The notes below the pieces were generated by a model. That model did not search any database. It was not told the DNA's origin and saw only the letters and a list, made by a program, of their open reading frames with translations. A program made the position numbers and the translations under genes. A DNA stretch of 64,000 nt from Chondrosia reniformis (taxonomy: Eukaryota; Porifera; Demospongiae; Chondrillida; Chondrillidae): positions 5,890,001 to 5,954,000 of the forward strand of contig OX359190.1 in NCBI GenBank assembly GCA_947172415.1. The letters are read 5' to 3'. Of this stretch, positions 1 to 12,083 are shown piece by piece; the stretch's first letter is position 1; every line of letters starts with the position of its first letter.

Positions 1-904
1 ACATATAACTAGTAAATACACATACCTTGTAATTATAAATAGTACATACAACTAGTACATAAAAGTAGTACATAAAACTAGTATCTTCTACATACAACTA
101 GTACCTTCCTAACACCTAGTATAACTAGTAAAAGAACCTACCATTTGTACATACAACTAGTACATACAACTAGAACATACAACCAGTACATAGCTAGTAC
201 ATACAACTAGTATATACATACAACTAGTACATACAACTAGTATCTACAACAAGTAAATATACCTAGTACTAGTCCATACAACTAGTACATACAACTAGTA
301 CTTGCAATTAGTACATATAACTAGTACACACATCTACCACATATAACTAATACATAAAAATATAACTAGTATGTATAAATAGTACATAAACATAGTACTT
401 ACAAGTAGTTCATACTACTACTAGTACATAGAACGAGTACATAAAACTAGGACCTATAACTAGTAAACACCTACTACATATAATTAATACATAAATATTT
501 AACTAGTACATATGAATAGTGCATCCATATAGTATATATAACTAGTACATAAAACTAGTACATGCAACTAGAAACTAGTACATACAACTAATATATACAT
601 AAAGCTAGTACGTTTAACTAGTTCATACAACTATTATATACAACAACTAGTTCATACAACTAGTATTTACAATTAGGCCGTACAAGTAGTTCACACAACT
701 ATTAACTAGTACATATATATAACCAGTACATGAAACTAGTACATACAACTAGTATATACATACAACTAGTTCATACAACTAGTATTCAAAATTAGTACAT
801 TCAATTAGTCCATACAACTAGGACAAAAAACTAGGATATACATCTAGGACATACACCAACTACATATAACTAGTAAATAAACATATACCTAGTAATTATA
901 AATT
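1..904 (+). repeat. 13-bp satellite, + orientation
   Basis: Degenerate tandem copies of ACATACAACTAGT. A diverged marker (CCTAGTATAACTAG followed by AGAACCTAC) lies near 110-150. The same succession of variants recurs near 6000-6660, 12840-13400 and 18840-19480, so this is one copy of a higher-order unit. The block ends where the repeat flips strand at about 905. No gene seen. Confidence 0.95.
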
Positions 905-1930
905 GTACATATACTGGTTAAAAGTACTAGTTTTATATATATACTAGTTGTATGTACTAGTTTCTAGTTGTATGTACTATTCATATATACTAGTTATATG
1001 TAGTAGGTGTGTGTATTTGTTATATGTAGTAGGTGTGTGTACTTGTTATATGTACTAGTTGAAAGTACTAGTTGTTGGTCCTAATTGTATATACACGTTC
1101 TGTGTACCAGTTGTATGTTGATACTGGTTGTATGTACCTAGTTGTATGTACTAGTTGTATGTACTAGTGTTTTGAACTAGTTGTAGGTTCTTGTACAAGT
1201 TATACTAAGAACTAGGAAGGAACTCGTTCTCTATACTACTTGTTTCTTTGTTTGAACTAGTTTTATCTACTAATTGTATGTACTAGTTGTACGTACTAGT
1301 TTTAGGTTCAAGTCCTAGGTACTAGGGAGGGGCTAGTTGTATGTACTAGATTCTAATTGTATGTACTAGTTGTATGTACTAGTTGTATGTACTAATTGTA
1401 TATATACACTAGTTGTATGTACTAGTTTCTAGTTGTGTGCAGTATGTGTATGTACTATTCATATATACTAGTTATATGTTTAGGTATTAGTTATATGTAC
1501 TAGTTGTATGTCCTAATTGTATGTACACGTTCTGTGTACTAGTTGTATGTTTATAGTAATTGTATGTACTAGTTTTTTGAATTAGTTGTAGGTTCTGGTA
1601 CAAGTTATACTAGGAACTAGGAAGGAACTCGTTCTATATACTACTTGTTTGTTTGTTTGAACTAGGTTTTTGTATTAATTGTATATACTAGTTGTATGTA
1701 TTTAGTTGTAGGTTCAAGTCCTGGTTATATTAGGTACTAGGGAGGGGCTAGTTGTATGTACTAGATACTAATTGTATGTACTAGTAGTATGTACCCGTTC
1801 TGTGTAATTGTACTAGTTGTATGAACTATTTATATGTACTATTTTTATGTTTATGCACTATGTATATGTACTACTTGTATGTACTAGCTGTATGTTCTGA
1901 TTGTATGTGCTAATTGTATCTACTTGTTGT
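905..1930 (-). repeat. 13-bp satellite, - orientation
   Basis: The same satellite reads as its complement (TTGTATGTACTAGT) on the given strand. Together with 3374-3864 it forms an inverted block of about 3 kb around element A1. No coding signal seen. Confidence 0.95.
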
Positions 1931-2079
1931 ATGAAAAATCTAAGATACCATTTTCCTACATGCTATATGCCTATTCTGTAAAAAGAGCCTATAGGGGAAC
2001 TAAACCTAAAGAGAGCTTTAGATGAAGATACAGGAGTCTTTTCTTCCTTCTTTTCCCTTCTTTCATGTTCTTCTCCACT

Positions 2080-2125
2080 GGGTCAGACAGCCGTTTCTGG
2101 GAATTCCACCCTTCATCAGTGATCC
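2080..2125 (-). ncRNA. Hammerhead-like ribozyme candidate in A1
   Basis: The minus strand holds CTGATGA (2119 to 2113), a stem II with three G-C pairs, GAAAC, a 2-bp stem III with loop GGCT, and GTC as cleavage triplet. Stem I pairs GGATCA with TGACCC at five of six positions. Such short stem III hammerheads are known from Penelope-like elements. A weakness is an A-A mismatch at the base of stem II (positions 10.1/11.1), where a G-C pair is usual. The core is the same in A2. Confidence 0.55.
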
Positions 2126-2195
2126 TGGGAGTCTTTGTCTTTTTCTTTATCTTGATCTTCTGTGAATCCTTGGCTCACTATGCTAAATCTAGGGG

Positions 2196-2204
2196 CCTTA
2201 TATA
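2196..2204 (-). promoter_or_regulatory. TATA-like box in element A1
   Basis: TATATAAGG on the minus strand, about 180 bp downstream of the RT stop and about 70 nt upstream of the hammerhead-like motif. The same box lies in A2 at 14400-14408. A palindrome TTGGCGCCAA (2212-2221), resembling an E2F site, lies just upstream of the box in A1 and is degraded in A2. A promoter inside the repeat that also holds the ribozyme fits the pseudo-LTR plan of Penelope-like elements. Promoter activity is inferred only. Confidence 0.4.
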
Positions 2205-2380
2205 CACTATTTTGGCGCCAAAACTTGAATAAGGTGTTAACTAAGACACTTGATGAAATTTAATTTTATGAAAGGAATGTAGGTCCAATTAACTTTTATG
2301 AATTAATTATAAATCTATTAGTAATCTTGCTTGTACAGGTAAAACAGACTCAGATTAACTATAGACAAAAGTAGGACATA

Positions 2381-3373
2381 TTACGTAAGTCTACCCTTAG
2401 GTCTTCTAGTAGTAACATTTCTTTGGAGGTGGGGTAACACAATATGGGGTAACACAAGACAGTCCTTAAGCATACTAGCTACTTTTTGCTTATACTTGAT
2501 TCTAACTAGAGGCTGCCGGGATAGGAAGGTTTTAAAGGTTGATTTGAGCTTAAAGTATTTGTAACCCTGCTTAATAAGCCTACTGCATAACTGCAAACTT
2601 TTAGCCTGAAAACTGGAGAAGTCACTACATATTCTAGAATACCTAATTAGTTGTGAAATAAAGACACCATAGGCTGGAGTATTAGGAATATTACTATCTA
2701 AATGGGAGAAATTTACTATATCAAAGTTAAAGTCCTCTCGCTTATCATATACTTTAGTGATAAATTGATTGTTAGTAATGGTTATATCTAAGTCTAAAAA
2801 GGGGGATTTTTTAGGGCTGGTATTTGTCTTTTTAAGAATAAGTTCTTTGGGGTAAATATCACTAATTGACAGTTCAAAATCCTTGTTGTTAATACATAAA
2901 AGGTCATCAATATACCTATAAGTATTGGAAAATTTAATAGCTAGGGTGATGTTATCCTTAAGTAGTCCTTTCATAAACTCACACTCATAGGCAAACAGAA
3001 AAAGATTAGCAACTACAGGGGCACAGTCAGTACCCATAGGGTTACCTACACATTGCTTAAATACAGAACCGTCTACACATACATAAATGTTGTCAATAAG
3101 GTAATTAAAGAGCTCTACTAAATGAACAGCTGTGACTGCTTTATTGGAGACATTGTTAGACCAAAAGGCTTTATCCTGACAGACTTCTATATATTGGGAC
3201 TTTCTACAGGTATAGGCACTATGAATTAGGTTAGTAATCTTATCTTTTAGTAGATTATGGGGGATCGCTGTATATAATGTAGAAAAATCAAAACTAGCTA
3301 GCTGGGCTTTTCTAGTGGGTATAGACCTAAGACTATCTAAGACTTCTAGTGAGTATGTACTAATACTAAATAG
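2381..3373 (-). CDS. Reverse transcriptase of Penelope-like element A1 (5'-partial)
   Basis: The frame is open for 330 codons from just after a TAA at 3374-3376 to the stop at 2381-2383. The first methionine (3037) lies inside the RT domain, so it is not a natural start; the upstream codons also encode recognisable RT sequence. Counting from 3373: motif A FDFSTLYT near residues 28-35 (first catalytic Asp), motif B-like PMGTDCAP near 112-119, and motif C YRYIDD at 152-157 (catalytic Asp pair), then a conserved tract with KREDFNFDIVNF and YGVFISQLIRYSR. The protein would copy element RNA into DNA, normally at a nicked chromosomal target. It ends soon after the thumb-like region in KGRLT, with no C-terminal GIY-YIG nuclease. 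The endonuclease may be absent, or may have been N-terminal and lost with the 5' end. This is the only copy with an undisrupted RT frame. Confidence 0.85.
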   Translation of the reverse strand, partial: LFSISTYSLEVLDSLRSIPTRKAQLASFDFSTLYTAIPHNLLKDKITNLIHSAYTCRKSQYIEVCQDKAFWSNNVSNKAVTAVHLVELFNYLIDNIYVCVDGSVFKQCVGNPMGTDCAPVVANLFLFAYECEFMKGLLKDNITLAIKFSNTYRYIDDLLCINNKDFELSISDIYPKELILKKTNTSPKKSPFLDLDITITNNQFITKVYDKREDFNFDIVNFSHLDSNIPNTPAYGVFISQLIRYSRICSDFSSFQAKSLQLCSRLIKQGYKYFKLKSTFKTFLSRQPLVRIKYKQKVASMLKDCLVLPHIVLPHLQRNVTTRRPKGRLT

Positions 3374-3864
3374 TTATATTTAATATTTTGTTGGTGTTAC
3401 TTGTTTGTACAAGTTGTATTTGGTAGTTGTATTTACTAATTGTAGGTACTAGTTGGATGTACTGATTGTATGTACTAGTTGTATGTACTAGAAATGAGCC
3501 TGTTGTATGTACAAGATGTATGCACTAATTGTTTGTGCTAGCTATATATATACTTGTTTTATGAAGTTATTGTATGTACTAGTTGTATATACTAGTTACT
3601 AGTTGTGTGAACTAGTTGCATTTACTAATTATAATTACAAGGTAAATGTGTATGTACTAGTTGTATGTAGTAGGTGTATGTACTAGTTATATGTCCTAGT
3701 TGTTTGTACTAGTTGTATGTTCTAGTTGAATGTATTAGTTGTATGTACTAGTTGTATGTACTATTTGTGTGTACTATTAGGATGTATTAGTTTAATGTAA
3801 TAATTGCATGTACTAGTTGTATGCACTAGTTTTATGAACTAGTTATATTTATATTTACTAGTTG
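3374..3864 (-). repeat. 13-bp satellite, - orientation
   Basis: Complement-oriented satellite between A1 and the strand switch at about 3865, where TTGTATGAAACTGG is followed by forward repeats. No gene seen. Confidence 0.95.
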
Positions 3865-6800
3865 TATGAAACTGGTATCTACATACAACTAGTACATACA
3901 TCTAGTATATACAAGTAGTACATAAAATTCGTAGGTACAACTAGTTCATAAATTAGTAACTAGTAAATATAATTAGTTCAGGTGACTAGTACATTCAACT
4001 AGGACATATAACTAGTAGATAAAACTTTTACATATAACTAGTACACACACGTATACCTAGTAAATGTAAACAGTAAATACATCTAGTACATACAACTAGT
4101 ACCTACAACTAGTACATACAACCAGTACATAGCTAGTACATACAACTAGTATATATATACAACTAGTACACAGAACTTGTACACACAATTAGCACATGTA
4201 ACTACTACATACATCTAATACATACAACTAGTACCTAAAATTAGTAAATTAACCTAGTTCTAGTACATACAACTAGTACATACAACTAGTACTTTCAACT
4301 AGTACATATAACTAGTACAAACATCTACTACATATAACTATTACATAAAAATATAACTAGTTCAAATAAATAGTGCATCCACATAGTACATACAACTAGC
4401 ACATAAACGTAGTAAATACAACTAGAAACTAGTAGATACAATAAGTATATATATAAAATTAGTACATATAACTAGTACATGCAACTGGTATATACATACA
4501 AGTAGTACATGCAACTAGTACATTAAATTAATAGGTACAACTAGTTCATACAACTAGTAACTAGTACAAATAACTAGTACTTGTGACTAGTACATAAAAG
4601 TAGTACATATACCTAGTACATAAACATATATATAGTACATATAAATAGTACGTACAACTAGTATATATAACTAGTACGAACAACTAGTACATACACCCAG
4701 TACATACAAATGTAACTAGTACATATAAGTAGTACATGCAAGTAGTACATATAAATAGTACATATAAATAGTACACACAACTAGTACATACAACAATTAC
4801 ACAAAACTGGTACATACAACTTGTACATATAACTAGTACATATGACTAGTACATACACATATAATTAGTAAATAAATATAGTACATACAACTAGTACAGA
4901 AAACTAGTTCACACAAACAAACAAGTAGTTTATAGAACTATTTCATTCCTAGTACCTAGTATAACTTGTATTGGAACCTAAAATTAGTTCAAACATCTAG
5001 TACATACAACTAGTACATACAATTAGGCAATAGTACGTATAACTAGTACACACAACTAGTACATACATATAGTACATAAAACCTGTACATATAACTAGTA
5101 CATACAACAATTACCCACTACTTAGACATTCAACTAGTACAAATAATTACTACATTCGACTAGTACATACATCTACTACATATAACTAATAAATACACAT
5201 ATACCTAGTAATTATGAATAGTACATACAGCTAGTGCACACAACTAGTACATATAACTAGTACACAAACATATAACCAGTAAATAAACATATAACCGGCA
5301 CATATAAATAGTACATACATATAGTTCATACAATAACTACATACAACTAATACATACAACTATAAACTAGTACATATAACTGGTTCATAGAACGAGTACA
5401 TAATACTAGAACGTACAACTTGTATATAGAAGTAGTGCATAGCTATTATTTATAACTAGCATATACATACGACTAATACATACAACTGGTATATAACTGG
5501 TACATACAATTAGTACATCCAACTATTACATACAACTTTTACATACAGCTAGTACCTACAACTACTAAATATAAGTAGGTCTAGTACATAAAACTAGTCC
5601 ATGCAACAAGTACATAAAATTAATACATACCAAATAGGACCCACACCTAGTACAAACAATTAGTAAATCCAACTAGTACGTTCAACTAGTCTATACAACT
5701 ACGACAAACAGCTAGGACACACACCTACTACAAATAAGTAGTAAATACATATACCTTGTAATTATAAATAGTGCATACAACTAGTATAAACAACTAGTAT
5801 ATAAAACTAGCACATACAACTAGTACATACAACTAGAAACTAGTTTGTACAACTAGCTCACAGAATGAGTACATAATACTAGAACGTACAACTTGTATTT
5901 TCAACTAGTACATAACTACTACATACAACTAGGAAAAACAACTAGGACATATAAATAGTACATACACATACTAAATATAACTAGTTTATACACTTTTACC
6001 TAATAATTATAAATAGTACATACAACTAGTACATACAAATAGTACCTTTTTAGCACCTAGTATAACTAGTACAAGAACCTACCACTTGTACATACAACTG
6101 GTACATACAACTAGAACATACAACCAGTACATAGCTAGTAAATACAACTAGTATATACATACAACTAGTATATACAACTAGTACCTACAACTGGTAAATG
6201 TAATTAGAACTATTCCATACAACTAGTACATACAACTAGTACTTGCAATTAGTACCTATAACTAATACACAATCTACCACATATAACTAATACAGAAAAA
6301 TATAACTAGTACGTATAAATTGTATACACAAGTAGTTCAATCAACTACTAGTACATAGAACGAGTACAAAAAACTAGGACCTATAACTAGCACACACATA
6401 CCACATATAATTAGTATATAAATATATAACTAGTACATATGAATAGTGCATCCATATAGTATATATCACTAGCATGTTTAATTAGTTCATACAACTATTA
6501 CATACAAACAACTAGTTCATACAACTAGTAATTACAATTAGGTCGTAAAACTAGTTCACACAACTATTAACTAGTACATATAACTAGTACACACAACTTG
6601 TACATACAGCTAGTGCATACAACTAGTATATATAACTAGTTCACAAATATAACTACTACATACATATAACTGGTACTTATAAATAGTACATACACAGAGC
6701 ACATACAAATAGTAGATACAAATAGTACAAACATCTGCTACATATAACTAGCACCTACAACTAGTAAATAAAAATAGAACTACTTCATAAACCTCGTGCA

Positions 6801-8995
6801 CACAACTAGTACATGCAATTAGTACATACAACTAGTACATCCTAACAGTACACACAAATAGTACATACAACTAGTACATACAACTAGTACAATCACCTAG
6901 AACATACAACTAGTACAATCCAACTAGGACATATAACTAGTACATACACCTACTACATACAACTAGTACATACACATATACCTAGTAATTATAAATAGTA
7001 TATACAACTAGTACATAGAACGGGTACATAAAACTAGTACACACAACTAGAAACTAGTCCATACAACTAGTATATATATAACACTAGTACATTTCACTAG
7101 TACATAAAACTAGGATTACATACAAAGAGTACATACAATTAGTACATAAAATTAGTAGGTACAACTAGTTCACACAATTAGTAACTAGTACATATAACTA
7201 GTACATACAACTAGTGTCTAGTATATACAACTAGTAACTCCCTAGTTCCTGGTATAATTAGGAATAGAACCTACAACTAGTATATAGTATTAGTAAATAC
7301 AACTAGTACATGCAACTAGTACATGCAACTAGTACATACAACTAGTACATCCTAACAGTACATGCAAATAGTACATACAACTAGTGCATACAACTTGGAC
7401 ATATAACTGGAACAAACACCTACTATATATAACTAATACATAAAAATGTAACTAGTTCAAATAAATAGTGCATCCACATAGTACATACAACTAGTACATG
7501 AAACTAGTAAATACGACTAGAAACTAGTAAATACAACTAGTTTATATATAAAATTAGTACATTTAACTAGTACATACAACTGTTATATACATCCACTTAA
7601 TAGCTACAACTAGTTCAAACAATTGGTAACTAGTACATATAATCAGTACATGCGACTAGTATATACAACTAGTACATACAACTAGTACATACAACTAGTT
7701 CATAAAACTAGTATGTAGCTTGTACAAAGAACTAGTGCATGCATCTTGTACATACAACTGGTTCATATCTAGTACATACAACTAGTACATACAACTAGTA
7801 CATACAACTAGTACATAGAATTAGTACATACAACCACCTAATACAGCTAGTACATACAACTAGTACATATACCTAGTACCTACACACATATATGGGACAT
7901 ATAAATAGTACGTACAACTATTTTATATAACTAGAACAAACAACTAGCACATACACCCAGTACATACAAATGTAAAGAGTACATATAAGTAGTAGATACA
8001 ACTAGTATATACAACTAGTACATATAAATAGTACATAAAAGTATATAGTACATACAAAATTACACAAAATTGGTACATACAACTAGTACATATAACTAGT
8101 ACATATAACTAGTACATACAACTAGTGTCTAGTATATACAAATAGTAACTCCCTAGTTCCTGGTATAATTAGGAATACAACCTACAACTAGTATATAGTA
8201 TTAGTAAATACAACTAGTACATGCAACTAGAACATGCAACTAGTACATAAAACTAGTGCATTTAACTAGTTCATACAACTATTATATACAAACAACCAGC
8301 TAAAATACAACTAGTATTTACAATTAGGTAGTACAACTACACACAACTATTAACTAGTACATATAACCAGTATATGCAACTAGTACATACGACTGGAACA
8401 TACAACTAGTTCATACAACTAGTAACAAGTACATATAACTAGTACATTCAACTAGTACATACAACTAGGACAAACAACTAGTCTATATAACTAATTCACA
8501 AACATATAACTACTACATACATATAACTGGTACTTATAAATAGTACATACCCATAGTACATACAAATAGTAGATACAAATAGTACATACATCTGCTACAT
8601 ATAACTAGCACCTACAACTAGTAAATAAAAACAGAACTACTTCATAAACTAGTGCATAAAACTAGTACATGCAATTATTACATACAACTAGTACATCCTA
8701 ACAGTACACACAAACAGAACATACAACTAGTACATACAGCTATTACATTGAACTAGAACATACAACTAGTACAAACAACTAAGACATATAGCTAATACAT
8801 GCACCTACTACCCACAACTAGTACATACACATATACCTAGTTATTATAAAAAGTACATCCAACTAGTACATAGAACGGGTACATAAAACTAGTACATACA
8901 ACTAGGAACTAGTCCATACAACTAGTATATATATAACGCTAGCACATTTAACTAGTACATAAAATTAGTAGGTACAACTAGTTCACACAACTAGT
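3865..8995 (+). repeat. 13-bp satellite, + orientation, with long-period substructure
   Basis: Forward satellite. Marker blocks (CCTAGT.CCTAGTATAA then AGAACCTA) recur near 4950, 6050, 7240 and 8155, and 7200-7330 closely repeats 8110-8240, so variants are arranged in higher-order units. From about 8300 rightward, the variant order mirrors 32.3 kb back to 31.74 kb on the other strand, so this is the outer left arm of the large inverted repeat. No gene seen; repeat peptides are interrupted by TAG roughly every 39 nt. Confidence 0.93.
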
Positions 8996-9275
8996 CTACA
9001 AGTAAATAAAAACATTTAAAAAATGAAATGAGAAGTAGGGGTGGCCGTCCCTGCAACCGTATCTATCATATCTAGAAACAATAACGAAACAAGAAAGTGA
9101 TCATATGGTAAGGCTAACATTGCAGAAGTGGCATACTGAAACTTAACTATGCACATCACTTCTATGTTTGGGCGCATCATGGATATACTAGAAGTAGGGA
9201 TCGATGCGCCCAAACATAGAAGTGATGTGCATAGTCCCTACTTCCCTACTTAGAGAGTACTACCGTACTCTCTGA
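8996..9275 (-). mobile_element. Foldback element E1 (internally deleted partner of E2)
   Basis: A 280-bp non-satellite insertion. Read on the minus strand it starts TC, then a short hairpin (AGAGAGTAC/GTACTCTCT, loop GGTA), and ends CTTGTAG. It carries a perfect 33-bp inverted repeat (9146-9178 with 9203-9235, 24-nt loop). E2 at 30915-31735 is the mirrored copy, 821 bp long; E1 lacks about 550 bp of it, with AGTAGG at both edges of the gap. A 65-residue open frame at 9016-9213 is part of the hairpin arm and does not look coding. Confidence 0.8.
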
Positions 9276-10491
9276 TAGCTACTACAAAAAACTTGTGCCC
9301 ATATCTTGTACATACAACTTGTTCATATCTAGTACACACAACTAGTACATACAACTAGTACATCCAACTAGTACATAAAATTAGTACATACAACTACCAC
9401 ACACAACTTGTACATACAACTAGCACCTACAACTAGTGAATATAACTAGTATTACTACATCCAACAAGTACATACAACTAGTCCATACAACTAGTACATA
9501 CAATTAGTACATTAAACTAGTTCAAACAAACAACACAAGTAGTATAGAGAACGACTTCCTTCCTAGTTCCTAGTATAACTTGTACCAGAACCTACAACTA
9601 ATTCAAAAAACTAGTACATACAACTAGTACATACAACTAGTACAAAGCTAGTACCTACAACTAAAATAAACATATAACTAGTATAAACATGCAACTAGTA
9701 CACAGAACGTGTACATACAATTAGCAGGTACAACTAGTACTTTCAACTAGTACATATAACAAGTACACACACCTACTACATATAACAAGTACACACACCT
9801 ACTACATATAACAAGTACACACACCTATCACATATAACTAATGCATAAACATATAACTAGTATATGTGAATAGTACATGCACATAATACATACAACTAGT
9901 ATACATATAAAACTAGTAGATTTAACTAGTACATACAACTGGTATATACATACAACTAGTACAGACAACTAGTACATACAAGTAGTACATAAAATTTTTA
10001 GGTAAAACTAGTTCATAGAATTAGTAACTAGTAAATATAATTACTACATGTGACTAGTACATACAACTAGTACATACAACTAGTGCATGCAACTAGTACA
10101 TGCAACAAGAACATATAACTAGTACACACAAGTATACCTAGTAAATGTAAATAGTACATACAACTAGTACATACAGCTAGGGCTACAACTAGTACATATA
10201 ACTAGTGCAAAGACATATAAATAGAACATACAAATAGTAAATACAACTAGTAGGTACAACTAGTACATGCAACTAGTATATACATACAATTAGTACACAG
10301 AACCTGTACATACAATTACTACATGCAACTACTACATACAACTAATACCCCCAACTAGTACCTAAAACTAGTAAATATAGCTAGTTCTAGTACATACAAC
10401 TAGTACGTATATACAACTAGTACTTTCAACTAGTACTTTCAACTAGTACATATAACTAGTACACGCACCTACTACATATAACTAATATATT
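9276..10491 (+). repeat. 13-bp satellite, + orientation
   Basis: Forward satellite between E1 and B1, mirrored by 29998-30914. It contains a short tandem array of a 26-bp unit (about 9755-9838, near three copies). The last bases before B1 are the same as the complement of the bases after B2. No gene seen. Confidence 0.93.
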
Positions 10492-10979
10492 AAACAAGTC
10501 TTTCGAGATTAAAAACTCGTGGAGTGCCAGGCGCCCCTAAGTAAACTCGAACTACTTGGCATGTTCCCATAGATAGCCGGTTAACTGATTTCCGATCGAC
10601 TCTTGTTGGTCATCAACTTTTCAAGGCCATATCTCGTAGAAAACGTTTTTCGCAAGCTTCACTTTACATAGTATTAGTAAGGGTGGTTTTTAAGTCCATT
10701 TCGTTCGTTCAATGTTCTACGCTAAGGAAGAGAAAGCTAATTTTAAGCTAGAAAACGGAAGCTAGCCGAACGTCCGCCATTTTTTGACAGATATATATAT
10801 ATATATATATAATAAAACTTTGGTAATTGAAGCTCTGTCTTCTCTTCTTACGCCTTTTGTTCATATTTTTACTTGTCCATGTGTAGGAATTAGGAGTGTT
10901 TGTTGCGATCATTATGAGAATAAAGCCTTGTTGAGCTTCAGGAACACGAATTTTCTAAGATATTCCCTTTCCTGTATTA

Positions 10980-11007
10980 CTGATGAAGACTTCCGGGTTG
11001 AAACGTC
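10980..11007 (+). ncRNA. Degenerate hammerhead-like core in B1
   Basis: CTGATGA at 10980-10986, GAAAC at 11000-11004 and GTC at 11005-11007. Stem II would be A-U, G-U, an A-G mismatch and C-G; stem III has no loop, so a monomer could hardly fold. Stem I is poorly paired. Perfect 17-bp inverted arms (10918-10934 and 11037-11053) enclose it. It may be a decayed dimeric-type hammerhead of a Penelope-like relative or a chance match. The mirrored copy is in B2 around 29480-29510. Confidence 0.25.
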
Positions 11008-11643
11008 CAGAACTAGTAAATTTATGTTACTGATGTTCAACAAGGCTTTATTCTTATCCATGTGTGTATGTTTCCCATGTGTACAGTAGAATCTCATAAC
11101 AAAATTGCTCATAGTGAATGTCTTAAGTATAGTGAGGCTAATTACACTCAAGTACACTACACAGTGAAAGTCACTGGCAATATTAAAATTACTATCAAAT
11201 ACTACACAGTACAAGTTACAAATTTAAGAGGGCCAAGTGACTATACAATATTAAAATTACAATCAAGTACTAGCTATACATGCAGTGCAAGTTACAAATG
11301 TAAAGAGATCCAAGTGACCCCTAGGATAATCAGTATTTTAAACAGCACAAGACTTTAGTCACACTAGTACTGTTGCAGGTTTTGAAATCCTCAACTACTG
11401 CATAGAGAGTAGTAGTTGATACAGATCATCCAATTGCGAGGTAGAACACATGGCCTACGAATTACCTATTCACACCTTAGTATAGACTGAAGATGATGCA
11501 TCTGCATGCCATATATCAACAAAGGCTCCAGTATTAAAGGGGTCTCAGCTAATAGCCACAGCAGATTTGATTTTCCTTGTGAGGGAGCTAAGAACACCGA
11601 TGGTTGGTTGCATGCATTTGCATAATCAACAGGGTTAGAAACT

Positions 11644-11727
11644 ATTTTGTAACTTGTACACAAGGGACATAAAAGGTCAAGGCCTTTATATACGTATATG
11701 ATGTCCCTTGTGTACAAGTTACAAAAT
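11644..11727. repeat. Perfect 27-bp hairpin in B1
   Basis: Arms 11644-11670 and 11701-11727 are exact reverse complements, with a 30-nt loop. The same hairpin is at 28756-28839 in B2. It sits just inside the inverted 75-85-bp segment, so the pair may mark a head-to-head join of two element ends. Confidence 0.9.
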
Positions 11728-11903
11728 GGTATTGGTATGATATGGCTACACATGGACAAGTAAAAATATGAACAAAAAGCGTAAGAAGAGAAGACAGAGC
11801 TTCATTTACCAAAGTTTTATTAAGGTCGACTAAACAAATTTCTTTTGCATCAATATACGGACAATTCTGCCTCAAACTTAACGGAAACGTACACAAATAC
11901 ACT

Positions 11904-12083
11904 TTATCTAACCTTCGCTACAACTCGTTTATTCCGTAGCTCCTTCTCGTAGTAGAGCGTCGACTTGTCATAGCCGTTCTCGAAAGGATGATCTTCTTTT
12001 GCAACGAGCCATGACGTTTTCCCAACGTCACATGATAATCCATTAAATATGTACCGAGCAACATACGAGGTGTTGGTGACGCA
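11904..12083 (-). CDS. Unidentified 59-codon open frame in B1
   Basis: A frame open between an in-frame TAG (12084-12086) and a TAA (11904-11906), without a start codon of its own. The composition looks protein-like (for instance TSWLVAKEDHPFENGYDK and YYEKELRNKRVVAKVR), unlike the low-complexity frames around it. A pyrimidine-AG stretch directly precedes it, so an exon is possible. I do not recognise the family. B2 has the same frame at 28400-28579, but the two are recent duplicates, so this is not evidence of selection. Confidence 0.2.
   Translation of the reverse strand, partial: CVTNTSYVARYIFNGLSCDVGKTSWLVAKEDHPFENGYDKSTLYYEKELRNKRVVAKVR

Larger units (their letters stand above)
1931..3373 (-). 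mobile_element. Penelope-like retroelement copy A1, 5'-truncated
   Basis: A non-satellite insertion of about 1.44 kb. On the minus strand the order is: a reverse-transcriptase reading frame (3373 to 2381), a non-coding tail with a TATA-like TATATAAGG (2196-2204), a hammerhead-like motif (2080-2125), and a 3' end in TTTTTCAT followed by satellite ACAACAAG. There is no poly-A tail. The 5' edge is open and runs into satellite near 3373, which suggests 5' truncation. Copies A2 (13606-14673) and A3 (61885-61978) share the 3' end. Assignment to the Penelope-like elements rests on RT motifs plus the hammerhead; the clade is uncertain because no GIY-YIG endonuclease is seen on either side. Confidence 0.75.

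Noticed and set aside
1-904. CRISPR-like array
   Set aside because: The repeat is continuous and degenerate with no unique spacers; the genome is clearly eukaryotic.
10784-11358. Overlapping open frames in element B1 (and mirrored ones in B2)
   Set aside because: They run over inverted arms, the hammerhead-like core and low-complexity DNA on both strands, with no domain-like composition.
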